From Gemmatimonadota bacterium (GTDB lineage Bacteria; Latescibacterota; UBA2968; UBA8231): a DNA stretch of 64,000 bases. The position numbers and the translations under genes were made by a program. Positions 17,652-26,022 of this stretch are shown piece after piece (the stretch's first letter is position 1; each line of letters begins with the position of its first letter). The stretch is from the NCBI GenBank assembly GCA_018660835.1, contig JABJJN010000080.1:62001-126000 (forward strand), written 5' to 3'. Under the pieces are notes generated by a model. That model saw only the letters and a list, made by a program, of their open reading frames with translations, was not told the DNA's origin and did no database searches.

Positions 17652-18893
17652 CTAGAGCAGCTGAATCCGGCGCAAGTATTCGTTGAAGACCAGAAAACTG
17701 TTCTCCACGCAGTCGAGGGGCACCGTGTCTGGCGTGTCCTCGGGACGATGCCACAGGGGCAACTGCTCTTCGTCATAGCCACGGCTGTTGAGATCGATCG
17801 TCCGGATGCCCGCATCGGCAAAAGGACGGACCTCACTACGCACAGCACCCGGATACTCAAAGCCAATGGGATAGGCTGGATCGAACTCATTGTGGAGGCG
17901 CAGATCTTCGTGGATGGATCCCATGATCTGCCGCAACTGCTCGTCCAGCGTGTGCACATACAGGTTCGGGCCGTAGGTCAGAGAATCAAAACTGGCGCAG
18001 AACTTGATCTTATGCAGCGTGCCTTCCTGCCGCCGCCGCTCGCAGTAGTGCTTCGCACCCAGGAGGTTGTATTCCTCCGAACCGGTGCCCATAAAAGTCA
18101 TCGTCCGCTTGGGTCGTGTGCCAGAAAACGCGTGGGCCAGCATGAGCACAATGATGAGGGTCGCCGTGTTGTCGTTGGCGCCCGGTGTGTTGTATTGAGT
18201 GTCAGCGTGGGCGAAGACGAGGATCTCTTCGTCCGTCTGCCCCGGCAGCGTGCCAACCACGTTGCAGGTTCGAGCATCATCGATGAATTCAGCCTTGAAA
18301 TGCAACCGTACCGGTGCCTGACTCGCCACGGCGGCCTCGAGGGCGCCGGCGTCCTGTTTGCCAATGCAGATCGTGGGGACATGTGCATCCTCACTGGCAG
18401 GATCGATCACACCGGTCACGGCACGACCATAGGTGCTGATATTCACCTGCGCGCTGACCGCCTTTGAAGTGGCGTCGACGATCGCGAAGGGATTGGCGCC
18501 CTCCTGGTGCACGAGAATACCACGTGCGCCATTAGGTTCAGGCCATGCACTGCCAAAAGCGGGGTAACACTCAATGCTGCGCCCCGCGCAGTAGAAAATC
18601 GGGTCTTCCAGCAGACGCCATGCTCGCAGACCAAACCAGTCCAGTTCTGTCTCCGGCATGGCGAGGGCCATCTGCTGACGAATCAGCTCAGCGGAACGAT
18701 CGTAGGCGGCGCTGCCCGCGTAACGCGGACCGATCTGTGTGCAAAGGGTGTCGAGCATCTGCGCCATGTAACGGGCTCGATCCTGTGGCCGCGCCACCAG
18801 ATGTCGGCTGGTAGAATTGCCAGCGAAGGCAGTCAGGGGGGTGAGGGCCATGGAGGCGGCCAGTGATTTACCGAGGAATTCCCGCCGTCTCAT
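17652..18893 (-). CDS. Exported M28-family zinc aminopeptidase-like hydrolase
   Basis: The protein has 413 residues. The N-terminus RRREFLGKSLAAS followed by a hydrophobic stretch and TAFAG is Tat-like, so export in folded form is likely. M28 zinc and catalytic residues are all present: His229 and Asp241 in HADTQ...GANDN, Glu273/Glu274 in GSEEYNLLGAKHY, Asp303 in SFDSLTYG and His382 in WHRPEDTPD. M28 enzymes remove N-terminal residues from peptides or act on related amides. The exact substrate is unknown. The start overlaps the stop of the DUF4159 lipoprotein gene by 4 bases (ATGA). It is a paralog of the M28 protein at 21072-22196 and shares its CEAxxP-free C-terminal layout (VPLDCVENSFL against [11 protein letters not shown]). 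Confidence 0.85.
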   Translation of the reverse strand: MRRREFLGKSLAASMALTPLTAFAGNSTSRHLVARPQDRARYMAQMLDTLCTQIGPRYAGSAAYDRSAELIRQQMALAMPETELDWFGLRAWRLLEDPIFYCAGRSIECYPAFGSAWPEPNGARGILVHQEGANPFAIVDATSKAVSAQVNISTYGRAVTGVIDPASEDAHVPTICIGKQDAGALEAAVASQAPVRLHFKAEFIDDARTCNVVGTLPGQTDEEILVFAHADTQYNTPGANDNTATLIIVLMLAHAFSGTRPKRTMTFMGTGSEEYNLLGAKHYCERRRQEGTLHKIKFCASFDSLTYGPNLYVHTLDEQLRQIMGSIHEDLRLHNEFDPAYPIGFEYPGAVRSEVRPFADAGIRTIDLNSRGYDEEQLPLWHRPEDTPDTVPLDCVENSFLVFNEYLRRIQLL

Positions 18894-19723
18894 ATGCCTG
18901 CTCCTTTGAGTTTCATTGCCAGAGATCCTTCCTTCGTGAGAGCGTAGATCACCAGGTTGATGCCCATCTTCAGTTGTGGCTCGTTTTCGAACGATTGCTG
19001 CCAGAATTCTCCATAGCCCATATCAGCGTAGACGGCGACAAGACGACCATCGATGAAGATTCCCTCAAGAAAGTCAACCTGCGGCGCCCGTGGTCCTTCG
19101 AGGATCAGACCGGGCCGGTAGTCGCCGCCAAAGGGTGGCCCCTGCAGATCGTAATAGCTGTGGAAGATAGCGTGGGTGTTGGGAATCCTCTCAAATCGGG
19201 CGTTCCCATCCAGCGCATCGACCAACATCTGACGCAGGGCCGCCTCCGCCGGGCCGAAACCGAGGTCTGGGCGACCATTGTCTACGACGACAAACCCGCC
19301 GCTGCGGATATAGCGACCCAGATTATCGAGCTCGAGCTCTGACAGATCGAAGGCTTCCACAGCGCTGATGTAGACGAAGGGCCGGCGCAGCAACTCGGGC
19401 GAGTTTAGGAAGGTGTGGCCCGTCAACTTGGCGCGCACACTGGTCTGTGCTGTGAGCGCCTCTGCCAGGGCCGAAACGGCGCGCAAATGCCCTGGCCGAA
19501 GGCGACGTCCCCAGGTAATGGAGAGGTAGACAAACCCCTCAATGCTTTGCTTGTCGTCTGGGTCCTCCAGGATCACGGCACCGAACTGTCCCGTGTCGAA
19601 GTCTGCGGGCGTCGGTGCCGTATCAGCCTCATCGATTTGCTCCCTTGGCTCGAGATTGCGCAAGGTGGCACAGGCACTGATGCCAGCAATCAGCAGGAGC
19701 AGAAATCCCCGGGACAGACTCAC
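18890..19723 (-). CDS. DUF4159 lipoprotein
   Basis: The protein has 277 residues. A lipoprotein signal (FLLLLIAGISAC) puts the acylated Cys at about residue 18. The remainder is a DUF4159 domain with the same blocks as the protein at the left edge of the window (GFVYLSITWGR, RSGGFVVVDNGRPDLGFGPAEA, VDGRLVAVYADMGYGEFW). The start codon is GTG, one base after the TGA of the AGE-epimerase gene; no in-frame ATG would keep the signal. The family has no assigned reaction. Its place between an epimerase and two M28 peptidases is odd for a structural protein and may mean a shared periplasmic job. The domain call is firm; the function is open. Confidence 0.8.
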   Translation of the reverse strand: MSLSRGFLLLLIAGISACATLRNLEPREQIDEADTAPTPADFDTGQFGAVILEDPDDKQSIEGFVYLSITWGRRLRPGHLRAVSALAEALTAQTSVRAKLTGHTFLNSPELLRRPFVYISAVEAFDLSELELDNLGRYIRSGGFVVVDNGRPDLGFGPAEAALRQMLVDALDGNARFERIPNTHAIFHSYYDLQGPPFGGDYRPGLILEGPRAPQVDFLEGIFIDGRLVAVYADMGYGEFWQQSFENEPQLKMGINLVIYALTKEGSLAMKLKGAGI

Positions 19724-19724
19724 T

Positions 19725-21068
19725 TCATTGCCATACGCCGCTCACGGCGCCGTTACGCTCGATCATTCGATCGAGAGCTAACAGGTTGAGCATCAGATGG
19801 CGCGGGTGATGGAAGTTGCCCTTGCGTGCGGTTTTCGGCTGGTAGGTAACCTTTCGATCTCCTCCCATGATCCACATGGGATAGCCATGTTGACGCAGGG
19901 GAAACTTCTCCTGCACATAGTGGAAGGTGCGATCGAACCACCACGCGGGCCATTCGAGATCTGTGTGCTCCATGAGGATCATCGTGCCGATCAGGACCTC
20001 TTCCTGGAGCCAAAGCACCTTGTCAAAGGTGAGCGCGCCATTCACCTCCATAGCGCGAAAGAATCCACCATACACATCATCCCAGGCGACCTCGATATGC
20101 CGTTTAAGTCGCTCTGCAGCCAGGTCGAACAGTGCCGGGTCTTGCCGTCGAAGTGCTTCGTGCAGAATCATCCAGAATGTTTCGATGGCGTGACCTAGAT
20201 AGACAAAGTCCTCGTTCTCGTCGTCCCGACGATTGAAGTTGTGATCGAGGGCTTCGTTGTTGAGACGATATTCCGGATGCCAGAACCGCTCGGTGACATT
20301 CTCCAAGGCATTCGACATTCGTGCTTCCAGCGCTGCGTCAGATCTCTTTTGCAGGAGTGAATTCAGCAGAACGATCGTCACCATTTCGAAGCCACCGACT
20401 CGCATACCGGGGTAACTGACGGGTATGTATCCCTGGTTGACGTCTCTGTCAGGGTCGTTGTAGAGCTTCGTCCCCTGCCAGAATACGTCGATCGCCAGAT
20501 CCATGGTCTCTTCATCGTCCGCCGCCTTGGCGTATTCCTGCAGCCCTTCGGCGAGGAAGAGCGCTGCGTAGCCCATGCGGTCGGCATCGCCGGTAATTCG
20601 GCCTTCACGATCCATGCTGGTGACCCAGTTGCCCTCTTTGTCTCGACCGTGCTTGAGGACAAAGTCCTTCGTCAATCGCGCCATCTCCAGGTGTTCATCA
20701 CCACCGAAGTGATTGTAGAGGAAGGAGTGGGTCCACAACCCTCTCCCCTGATACCACATGCTCTTTTCCGTATTCAACTGCGTGCCGTCATCAGCGACGG
20801 CACACATGAAGCCGCCGAGTTCGAAATCGAATCCACTCGTTCGCCAAAAGGGCACGTAGTCGTCGAACAGATCACTGCGATACTGTTCGCGCAGATCGGC
20901 CAGAGCCATTCCTGCAATGTGTGAGCGTTTTGTCCGCATTGTATCAGCCTGTGGTTGCACACCCGTTGCCATCGTCGTATCCCCATGAGAAGGCCGAGGT
21001 ACGAAGACCCCGGATAAATTGGTAAGTGGTGCAAGCGCCAGGCCCTTGAGGACATCGCGACGCTTCAT
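19725..21068 (-). CDS. N-acylglucosamine 2-epimerase (AGE) family protein with Tat-like signal
   Basis: The protein has 447 residues. It begins MKRRDVLKGLALAP, a Tat-type twin-arginine start, so it is probably periplasmic, which is unusual because most AGE-family sugar epimerases are cytoplasmic. The body is an (alpha/alpha)6-barrel with family motifs: WYQGRGLWTHSFLYN (about 103-117), DRMGYAALFLAEGLQEY, YLGHAIETFWMILHEAL (His near 285) and YPMWIMGGDRKVTYQPKTARKGNFHHPRHLM at the C-terminal end. Family members interconvert GlcNAc/ManNAc, cellobiose, mannose/fructose or act on related sugars. The substrate cannot be read from the sequence. It lies 3 bases downstream of an M28 gene and 1 base upstream of the DUF4159 lipoprotein gene. 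Confidence 0.8.
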   Translation of the reverse strand: MKRRDVLKGLALAPLTNLSGVFVPRPSHGDTTMATGVQPQADTMRTKRSHIAGMALADLREQYRSDLFDDYVPFWRTSGFDFELGGFMCAVADDGTQLNTEKSMWYQGRGLWTHSFLYNHFGGDEHLEMARLTKDFVLKHGRDKEGNWVTSMDREGRITGDADRMGYAALFLAEGLQEYAKAADDEETMDLAIDVFWQGTKLYNDPDRDVNQGYIPVSYPGMRVGGFEMVTIVLLNSLLQKRSDAALEARMSNALENVTERFWHPEYRLNNEALDHNFNRRDDENEDFVYLGHAIETFWMILHEALRRQDPALFDLAAERLKRHIEVAWDDVYGGFFRAMEVNGALTFDKVLWLQEEVLIGTMILMEHTDLEWPAWWFDRTFHYVQEKFPLRQHGYPMWIMGGDRKVTYQPKTARKGNFHHPRHLMLNLLALDRMIERNGAVSGVWQ

Positions 21069-21071
21069 CGA

Positions 21072-22196
21072 TCAGCTGCCAGCAATTCGCCCGACGAATG
21101 ACTGCATCGTCAGGAAGGCGCTTTCGACACAATCCATTGGCACATTCGCCGCGTCATCTGCAGGCGTGTGATTGGCAGCCAATGTCTCGTATCCACGGCT
21201 GTTGAAATTGACCCCCGTAATGTGAGAATGCAGATCCTTGAAGGGCGCCGCATCGTTCATCCAACAGGGCGTATCGTCATAGATCGGCTCAGTCCCCAGC
21301 TGCAACTCTTCGTGCACGGCGCGCACGGTCGCCGTCAGGTCCTCATCATGGGTCGAGGTCCACAGATTTGGACCGTAGGTCAGAGAATCGAAATTGATGA
21401 CACAGCGGATGTCTCTGTGGGTCCCTTCCTGCACACGGCGCCGTACATAGTGCCTGGCGCCAATCAATCCGTATTCTTCGCTTCCCGTGATCAGAAATCT
21501 CAGGGTGCTTTGAGGCGTGCTTTTGGCAAAGACATGGGCCAGCATCATCGCCACGATGGCGGAAGCCATGTTGTCATTGGCGCCCTCTGTGCGAATGATG
21601 GAGTCTGCATGAGCTATGACGATGACTTCGTCTGCAGCCTGACCCGGTATCCGCGCGACAATATTGTGTGTCGGGCAGTCGGTTGAATGCACTACACGAA
21701 GACGAGTCTGTACGACAGCGTCCGTCTCGGCGAGCATCTTCAAGAAAGGGACATCACGAAGCCCCACGACGAACGTGGGAGGGCCGAGAATCGCATCACC
21801 GTATAGATACACAGGTTGCACCCCCACATCTGTGCTCACCTGAATCAGCGCATCCATCGTTCCCGTTTCCACATTCTGGATGCCAAAGGGTGTGCTCGTG
21901 TCGGGGGTCAGGCGAATACGGCCATCAAACCCCGCAGCTGCGGTACCCGAGCAGTTTTCGGCAACACCGACGGCGAGCCGATTTCCCTGATGATTGATTT
22001 CGGCAGAAGGAACAACCGCCCAATAGTCGAGGTAGCGATCGAGTTGCACATCCGCAATGGAGGAAGACAGATCCTCGTGGATGATGCGAACCACCTCCTC
22101 GTATTCGGCTGTGCCTGACGGATGGGGTCCGATCTCGGCACATAGGCGTTGCAGCATACGCTCGGCATACTGCATTCTACTGCAGGGTGTCTCCAC
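21072..22196 (-). CDS. M28-family metallopeptidase-like hydrolase without signal peptide
   Basis: The protein has 374 residues. The start is GTG at 22196, chosen because GAGGA lies about 9 bases upstream; the next ATG (22175) has no ribosome-binding site. M28 metal and catalytic motifs are complete: IAHADS...[28 protein letters not shown] and ANHTPADD. There is no signal peptide, in contrast with the exported paralog at 17652-18893. The pair may therefore process the same class of substrate on two sides of the membrane. The N-terminal phrase [13 protein letters not shown] matches TLCTQIGPRYAGS of the paralog. Substrate unknown. Confidence 0.8.
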   Translation of the reverse strand: METPCSRMQYAERMLQRLCAEIGPHPSGTAEYEEVVRIIHEDLSSSIADVQLDRYLDYWAVVPSAEINHQGNRLAVGVAENCSGTAAAGFDGRIRLTPDTSTPFGIQNVETGTMDALIQVSTDVGVQPVYLYGDAILGPPTFVVGLRDVPFLKMLAETDAVVQTRLRVVHSTDCPTHNIVARIPGQAADEVIVIAHADSIIRTEGANDNMASAIVAMMLAHVFAKSTPQSTLRFLITGSEEYGLIGARHYVRRRVQEGTHRDIRCVINFDSLTYGPNLWTSTHDEDLTATVRAVHEELQLGTEPIYDDTPCWMNDAAPFKDLHSHITGVNFNSRGYETLAANHTPADDAANVPMDCVESAFLTMQSFVGRIAGS

Positions 22197-22302
22197 GTCG
22201 GTCTATCCTCTTCACCGGCTCAACGGCAATAGGCAGCGTTAGGGCGTGTAGGGTATTGCTTGAATCAGCCGGGCACAACGTGCGAAACTGTCCAAGACGA
22301 AA

Positions 22303-25300
22303 TCATCGCATCACCTGCACAACTCCTTCCGCTGCGGCAGATCCCACGTCGCCATGGGTCGTAATGCGGTAGAGATAACTGCCCCCGGCGAGGGAGAGTG
22401 TTGGCGCCCAGAGGATCTGATTGTGTCCCCGCAAGCCATGGGCCTTGATCTCGTCGACCACTCTGCCGCTCACGGTATAGATGCGGATTCTCACGGTCGC
22501 TGGGGCCGAAAGCGAAAAAGTAAAGTGCCCAGTGTCCGACGTCGGATTGGGAAAAAAGACAGCGTCGTCGATCCTTTGCCCCGGTGAGACGACTGCCGTC
22601 ACCCGGCTTTCCGACCAATTGTTGTGCGTGTCCCACGCCTCCAGGATGATCTCGTGTGGGCCATCTTCCAACACTGGCAAATCGATCATCACGCCGCCCA
22701 CGCGATAGTCCTCCCCCGTGTGGAACAGGGAGGTCACGTCCGTCCGCTCGCCATCAACGGTGAGCATGATTTCGTGGCCCACATCGCCGGCGATATTGAT
22801 TCCACTGGGATCCTCGATGGTGGCCTGCAACCGGACCTTCGGAGACACGAAGTCGCCAGAGAGAAATGCCTGGCCGGAGAAACCGATGGAGATCTTCGGT
22901 CCAGCAAAATCCGGCTGCGCATCGGCGGCCGTACCGGACATGATCAACCCGCCCCTCGAACCAAAAGCTGCGCCCTGCTCGGCAGCGGCATAAACACTGA
23001 TGCGCCCACGCGTACCGCGATATGTAATATCCTTGGGCACGGGAAATTCACCTGCAAAGCGACCGTCTACGACCGGGAAGATCCCGCGGAACAACGTCGC
23101 CACCGGTTGATCGTACTCCAACACTTCGCCCTGCAACGTTTCACGACGCCCCACGACGGAATCAAATACCTGTACGCGCGCTTCGCCGTTGAACCCCTGC
23201 AGGAGCGCGCCGTCCTCCCCTATGATCTCTCCCTCGAGTCGCTCCACACCGAGGGCTCGTAGAGTGTCCGCTGTTTGCAATGCAATTCCGAGAGTTGGCA
23301 TGGAGAGTCGCATCAAGGGGTCGCCAAAAAGAGTGTAGCGTCTCTCGTTTTCGCGAAACGTGTCGGTCGCGAGTTTCGCCTCCAGCAAGGCCATCCCCAC
23401 CGGCACGAAGCGTCGACCGCTTGTGAACATCCCCGCGTGAAAACTGCGCGCCAAAGCGATGTTGCTGTTGTGGAAACCGATACGGGTTGCGGCGATCATG
23501 CCGATGGCCCCACCGTGTGGCCACTTGATCAGGGCCTCGGGCATCGAATCCAAGTCGGGGTCATCGAAGACACCCATCTGACTGGCTGCAGCAAACACAA
23601 AAGGCTGTCGCCCACCGTTATCAATCGCCTGCAGATCGGTGGGTAGGACGAAAACATGCTCATGGGCAAATACCCGAGAATTCCCATGGCCCACCCAGGT
23701 CAACAACACGGCTCCCTCGTTGAACCGGCGCACAAAGGCGTCGCGCGCTTTCGGCTTGAACCTGCCCTCAAAAGGAAACTCGACGAGGTAGAGTTTTTCG
23801 AGGTCCAGTTCCTGTGGGAGGAACCGGGCCGCCAGGTCCTCACTATCCTGGGTGAACATGGTTTCGACCAGGTGCGGTTCGTCGGCGTTGAAGGTATCAT
23901 CCGACACGAGCAGGATTCGTCCCTGCCAGGCACCAAACTCTGGATCACGATCATAATTGATCAGCTTGTCCACGACGGTCCGAGCTTCATCTGACGTCTG
24001 CACAGAGAGTCGACCGATCGCCATGTCCGGCAGTGCGTCATTGCCGGAAACATGCGTATACCACTCATCGTACGTGCTCTCCCCATCCTCGTACGGTGGC
24101 ATCCAGTTCCCGGGACTCGTCCCCGAATGATTGCGATAATCGTAGGTTCCGTCACCGAACAGAACCACGAAGCTCGGTGCCGGTGCCCATTGATCATGGG
24201 CATGGCGGAGGAAGTCGCGGATCGCCGTGGGATCAAACAGTCCACCACTGAAGTCGTCGTAGATCTGCTCGACATCCACCACCCTCGTCACGGGCGCTGG
24301 CGCAAATCGATCATCTGTGGCACGCCAGTGGGCGAGATCCTGAGCGGCGCTCAGAAAATCCGTATGCGTGATCACGATGTAGTCGGCACCGCCCGAACCG
24401 GTCAATTCTCCCAACTGACGCAGTTCGACGCCTGTTGGCGTCTTGAAAGCTGAATCTGCGACCACAGCGTAGCGACGCGGCGGTGACAGGATCGGCGCCG
24501 CGAAAGAAAACCGGCCTAGTGACGCATCATGTGTCGCCCCCACGATCTGAGTGAGGCCCGCGGCAGAGATGTCGAACACCCGTGGGGGGCGTTCAAATCC
24601 AGTCAGGGCGTAAGCGGCTTCCCCTGTCTGCACTCCATCAAAGAGCAGTTCGCCATCCACTGCCGTCAGGAAGCGCTCGTATTCGACCTCGTACCAGTCG
24701 AAAAATGCTGCACTATCGCTGCGCCCTCGGATTGTCAATTGCCCATCTTCACCGTCGATTTCGATTCGATCCTGCGTGACAGTTACAAGGTCGCGCTGCA
24801 ACGGCTGTATCGTGACAGTGGCTCCGTCCCACAGGATCTGTACCGTTGCATCAGCGATCGCGTGGGTCGTAAACCCTGTGCGCAAAGTCGCCACAGACGA
24901 AGCCGCATCGGGGTGAGAGACGTCAAGAGTTCGAGCTTCGCCCTGCTGCAGCAATTCCCAATACCACTGTTTGCCCGACGGGATGCTCCCAGGCGCTATG
25001 AACAACGGTGCGCGCTGCTCTTCGTGATGCTCACGTGCCACATACGTAGTTCGGATGGTGGAGCTATCATCGATGGATCCGTCCAAGGGCATCGACACGG
25101 TTGTCGTGTCTGCATCAAGGGCGAGCCAGTAAACATTGGCGGCAGTGAAGGGGTTGCTGAGGAACTGGCCTGCTGCGTCTCCTTCTGTGATCCAACGATC
25201 GGTGCCCTGTCCGTAAAACAGGATGTAATCATCTGTACCCAGCAGACCATCGCCGCCGTCCTCTAACACAAAGCTGACTGGATTCAACCCTGATGGTGCA

Positions 25301-26022
25301 CCACCAGATTCGGCCAGGGGTCTGCCACCACCGTTGTAGAGGGCCAGCGAGGCCACAGGGATACCGGTGGGCGCTCCCGCCGTGACGAGTTGTGCTCCCG
25401 TGAGACGATAGATCCCCTCCTCCTGGACGGTCACCTTAAAGAACATCCCCTCGGGGCGGGGTATCTGCGACCGGCCAGCACGCTTGGCGACGTGCTGACC
25501 ACGTCTCCAGGAACGTGCCTGATCATAGTTGGCGATGGACCCGCTGTACATCAGCTCTTCATAGAACGCACCTCGAGCAGCAAGAGCTTGCCCAGTCGAG
25601 TTGGGTTCGAAAGACACCTCCACTACGACCGAGTCGGACACGCTCTCGGCTTCGCCTACGCCTGACCCTGGCGGTATGAGCAACTCAACGATGCGTTGGT
25701 CGCGAAAGAAACCCACCTCTCCGAGGCGCACCGCCATCTGCGCCGAAGCAGGTGTCTCGAGAATGCGCAGACTCGGTGAGCCGACGAGGGGGATACCCAC
25801 CAGGGCTCGTTGTCCTTGGTCTGTGGAACCGATCGGGCAGGCGAGCCGCACGAACCCCGGTCCGCGATCGACGACGCGCACCGCCGCCTGAGTGGCGGCA
25901 GCTGACAACATGAGCCCCACCAGAAGAATGGCAATCGCCAGGTGGCCTGCTTGCCTGGTCGGCAAAGCAGATCTGTCAGCGCGCGCGGACAACAGCGAAT
26001 TTCCCTCGCAACGTGCGACCAT
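22303..26022 (-). CDS. PorU-like C25 (gingipain-family) protein with Ser at the catalytic Cys position
   Basis: About 1240 residues from the ATG at 26022. The frame is open to 26145, but the extension lies inside the upstream gene. A hydrophobic signal segment at about 28-47 ends TQAA. An N-terminal beta-rich region precedes a C25 peptidase domain (about 560-900). The His motif TWVGHGNSRVF has His779, and the Cys motif position reads FAAASQMGVFDDP with Ser814, 35 residues later, where PorU and gingipains have Cys. Ig-like domains and a FlgD/sorting-like tail (FFPNPTSDTGHFTF, then SLAGGSYLYRIT) complete it, as in PorU. PorU is the T9SS sortase at the outer membrane. The upstream neighbour looks like PorZ, its partner. 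The Ser could make it inactive, a serine variant, or reflect a base error. Confidence 0.75.
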   Translation of the reverse strand: MVARCEGNSLLSARADRSALPTRQAGHLAIAILLVGLMLSAAATQAAVRVVDRGPGFVRLACPIGSTDQGQRALVGIPLVGSPSLRILETPASAQMAVRLGEVGFFRDQRIVELLIPPGSGVGEAESVSDSVVVEVSFEPNSTGQALAARGAFYEELMYSGSIANYDQARSWRRGQHVAKRAGRSQIPRPEGMFFKVTVQEEGIYRLTGAQLVTAGAPTGIPVASLALYNGGGRPLAESGGAPSGLNPVSFVLEDGGDGLLGTDDYILFYGQGTDRWITEGDAAGQFLSNPFTAANVYWLALDADTTTVSMPLDGSIDDSSTIRTTYVAREHHEEQRAPLFIAPGSIPSGKQWYWELLQQGEARTLDVSHPDAASSVATLRTGFTTHAIADATVQILWDGATVTIQPLQRDLVTVTQDRIEIDGEDGQLTIRGRSDSAAFFDWYEVEYERFLTAVDGELLFDGVQTGEAAYALTGFERPPRVFDISAAGLTQIVGATHDASLGRFSFAAPILSPPRRYAVVADSAFKTPTGVELRQLGELTGSGGADYIVITHTDFLSAAQDLAHWRATDDRFAPAPVTRVVDVEQIYDDFSGGLFDPTAIRDFLRHAHDQWAPAPSFVVLFGDGTYDYRNHSGTSPGNWMPPYEDGESTYDEWYTHVSGNDALPDMAIGRLSVQTSDEARTVVDKLINYDRDPEFGAWQGRILLVSDDTFNADEPHLVETMFTQDSEDLAARFLPQELDLEKLYLVEFPFEGRFKPKARDAFVRRFNEGAVLLTWVGHGNSRVFAHEHVFVLPTDLQAIDNGGRQPFVFAAASQMGVFDDPDLDSMPEALIKWPHGGAIGMIAATRIGFHNSNIALARSFHAGMFTSGRRFVPVGMALLEAKLATDTFRENERRYTLFGDPLMRLSMPTLGIALQTADTLRALGVERLEGEIIGEDGALLQGFNGEARVQVFDSVVGRRETLQGEVLEYDQPVATLFRGIFPVVDGRFAGEFPVPKDITYRGTRGRISVYAAAEQGAAFGSRGGLIMSGTAADAQPDFAGPKISIGFSGQAFLSGDFVSPKVRLQATIEDPSGINIAGDVGHEIMLTVDGERTDVTSLFHTGEDYRVGGVMIDLPVLEDGPHEIILEAWDTHNNWSESRVTAVVSPGQRIDDAVFFPNPTSDTGHFTFSLSAPATVRIRIYTVSGRVVDEIKAHGLRGHNQILWAPTLSLAGGSYLYRITTHGDVGSAAAEGVVQVMR

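Noticed and set aside
16945-17754. Minus-strand open frame of 269 codons
   Set aside because: Antisense to the membrane protein gene and to the convergent M28 region; low-complexity translation.
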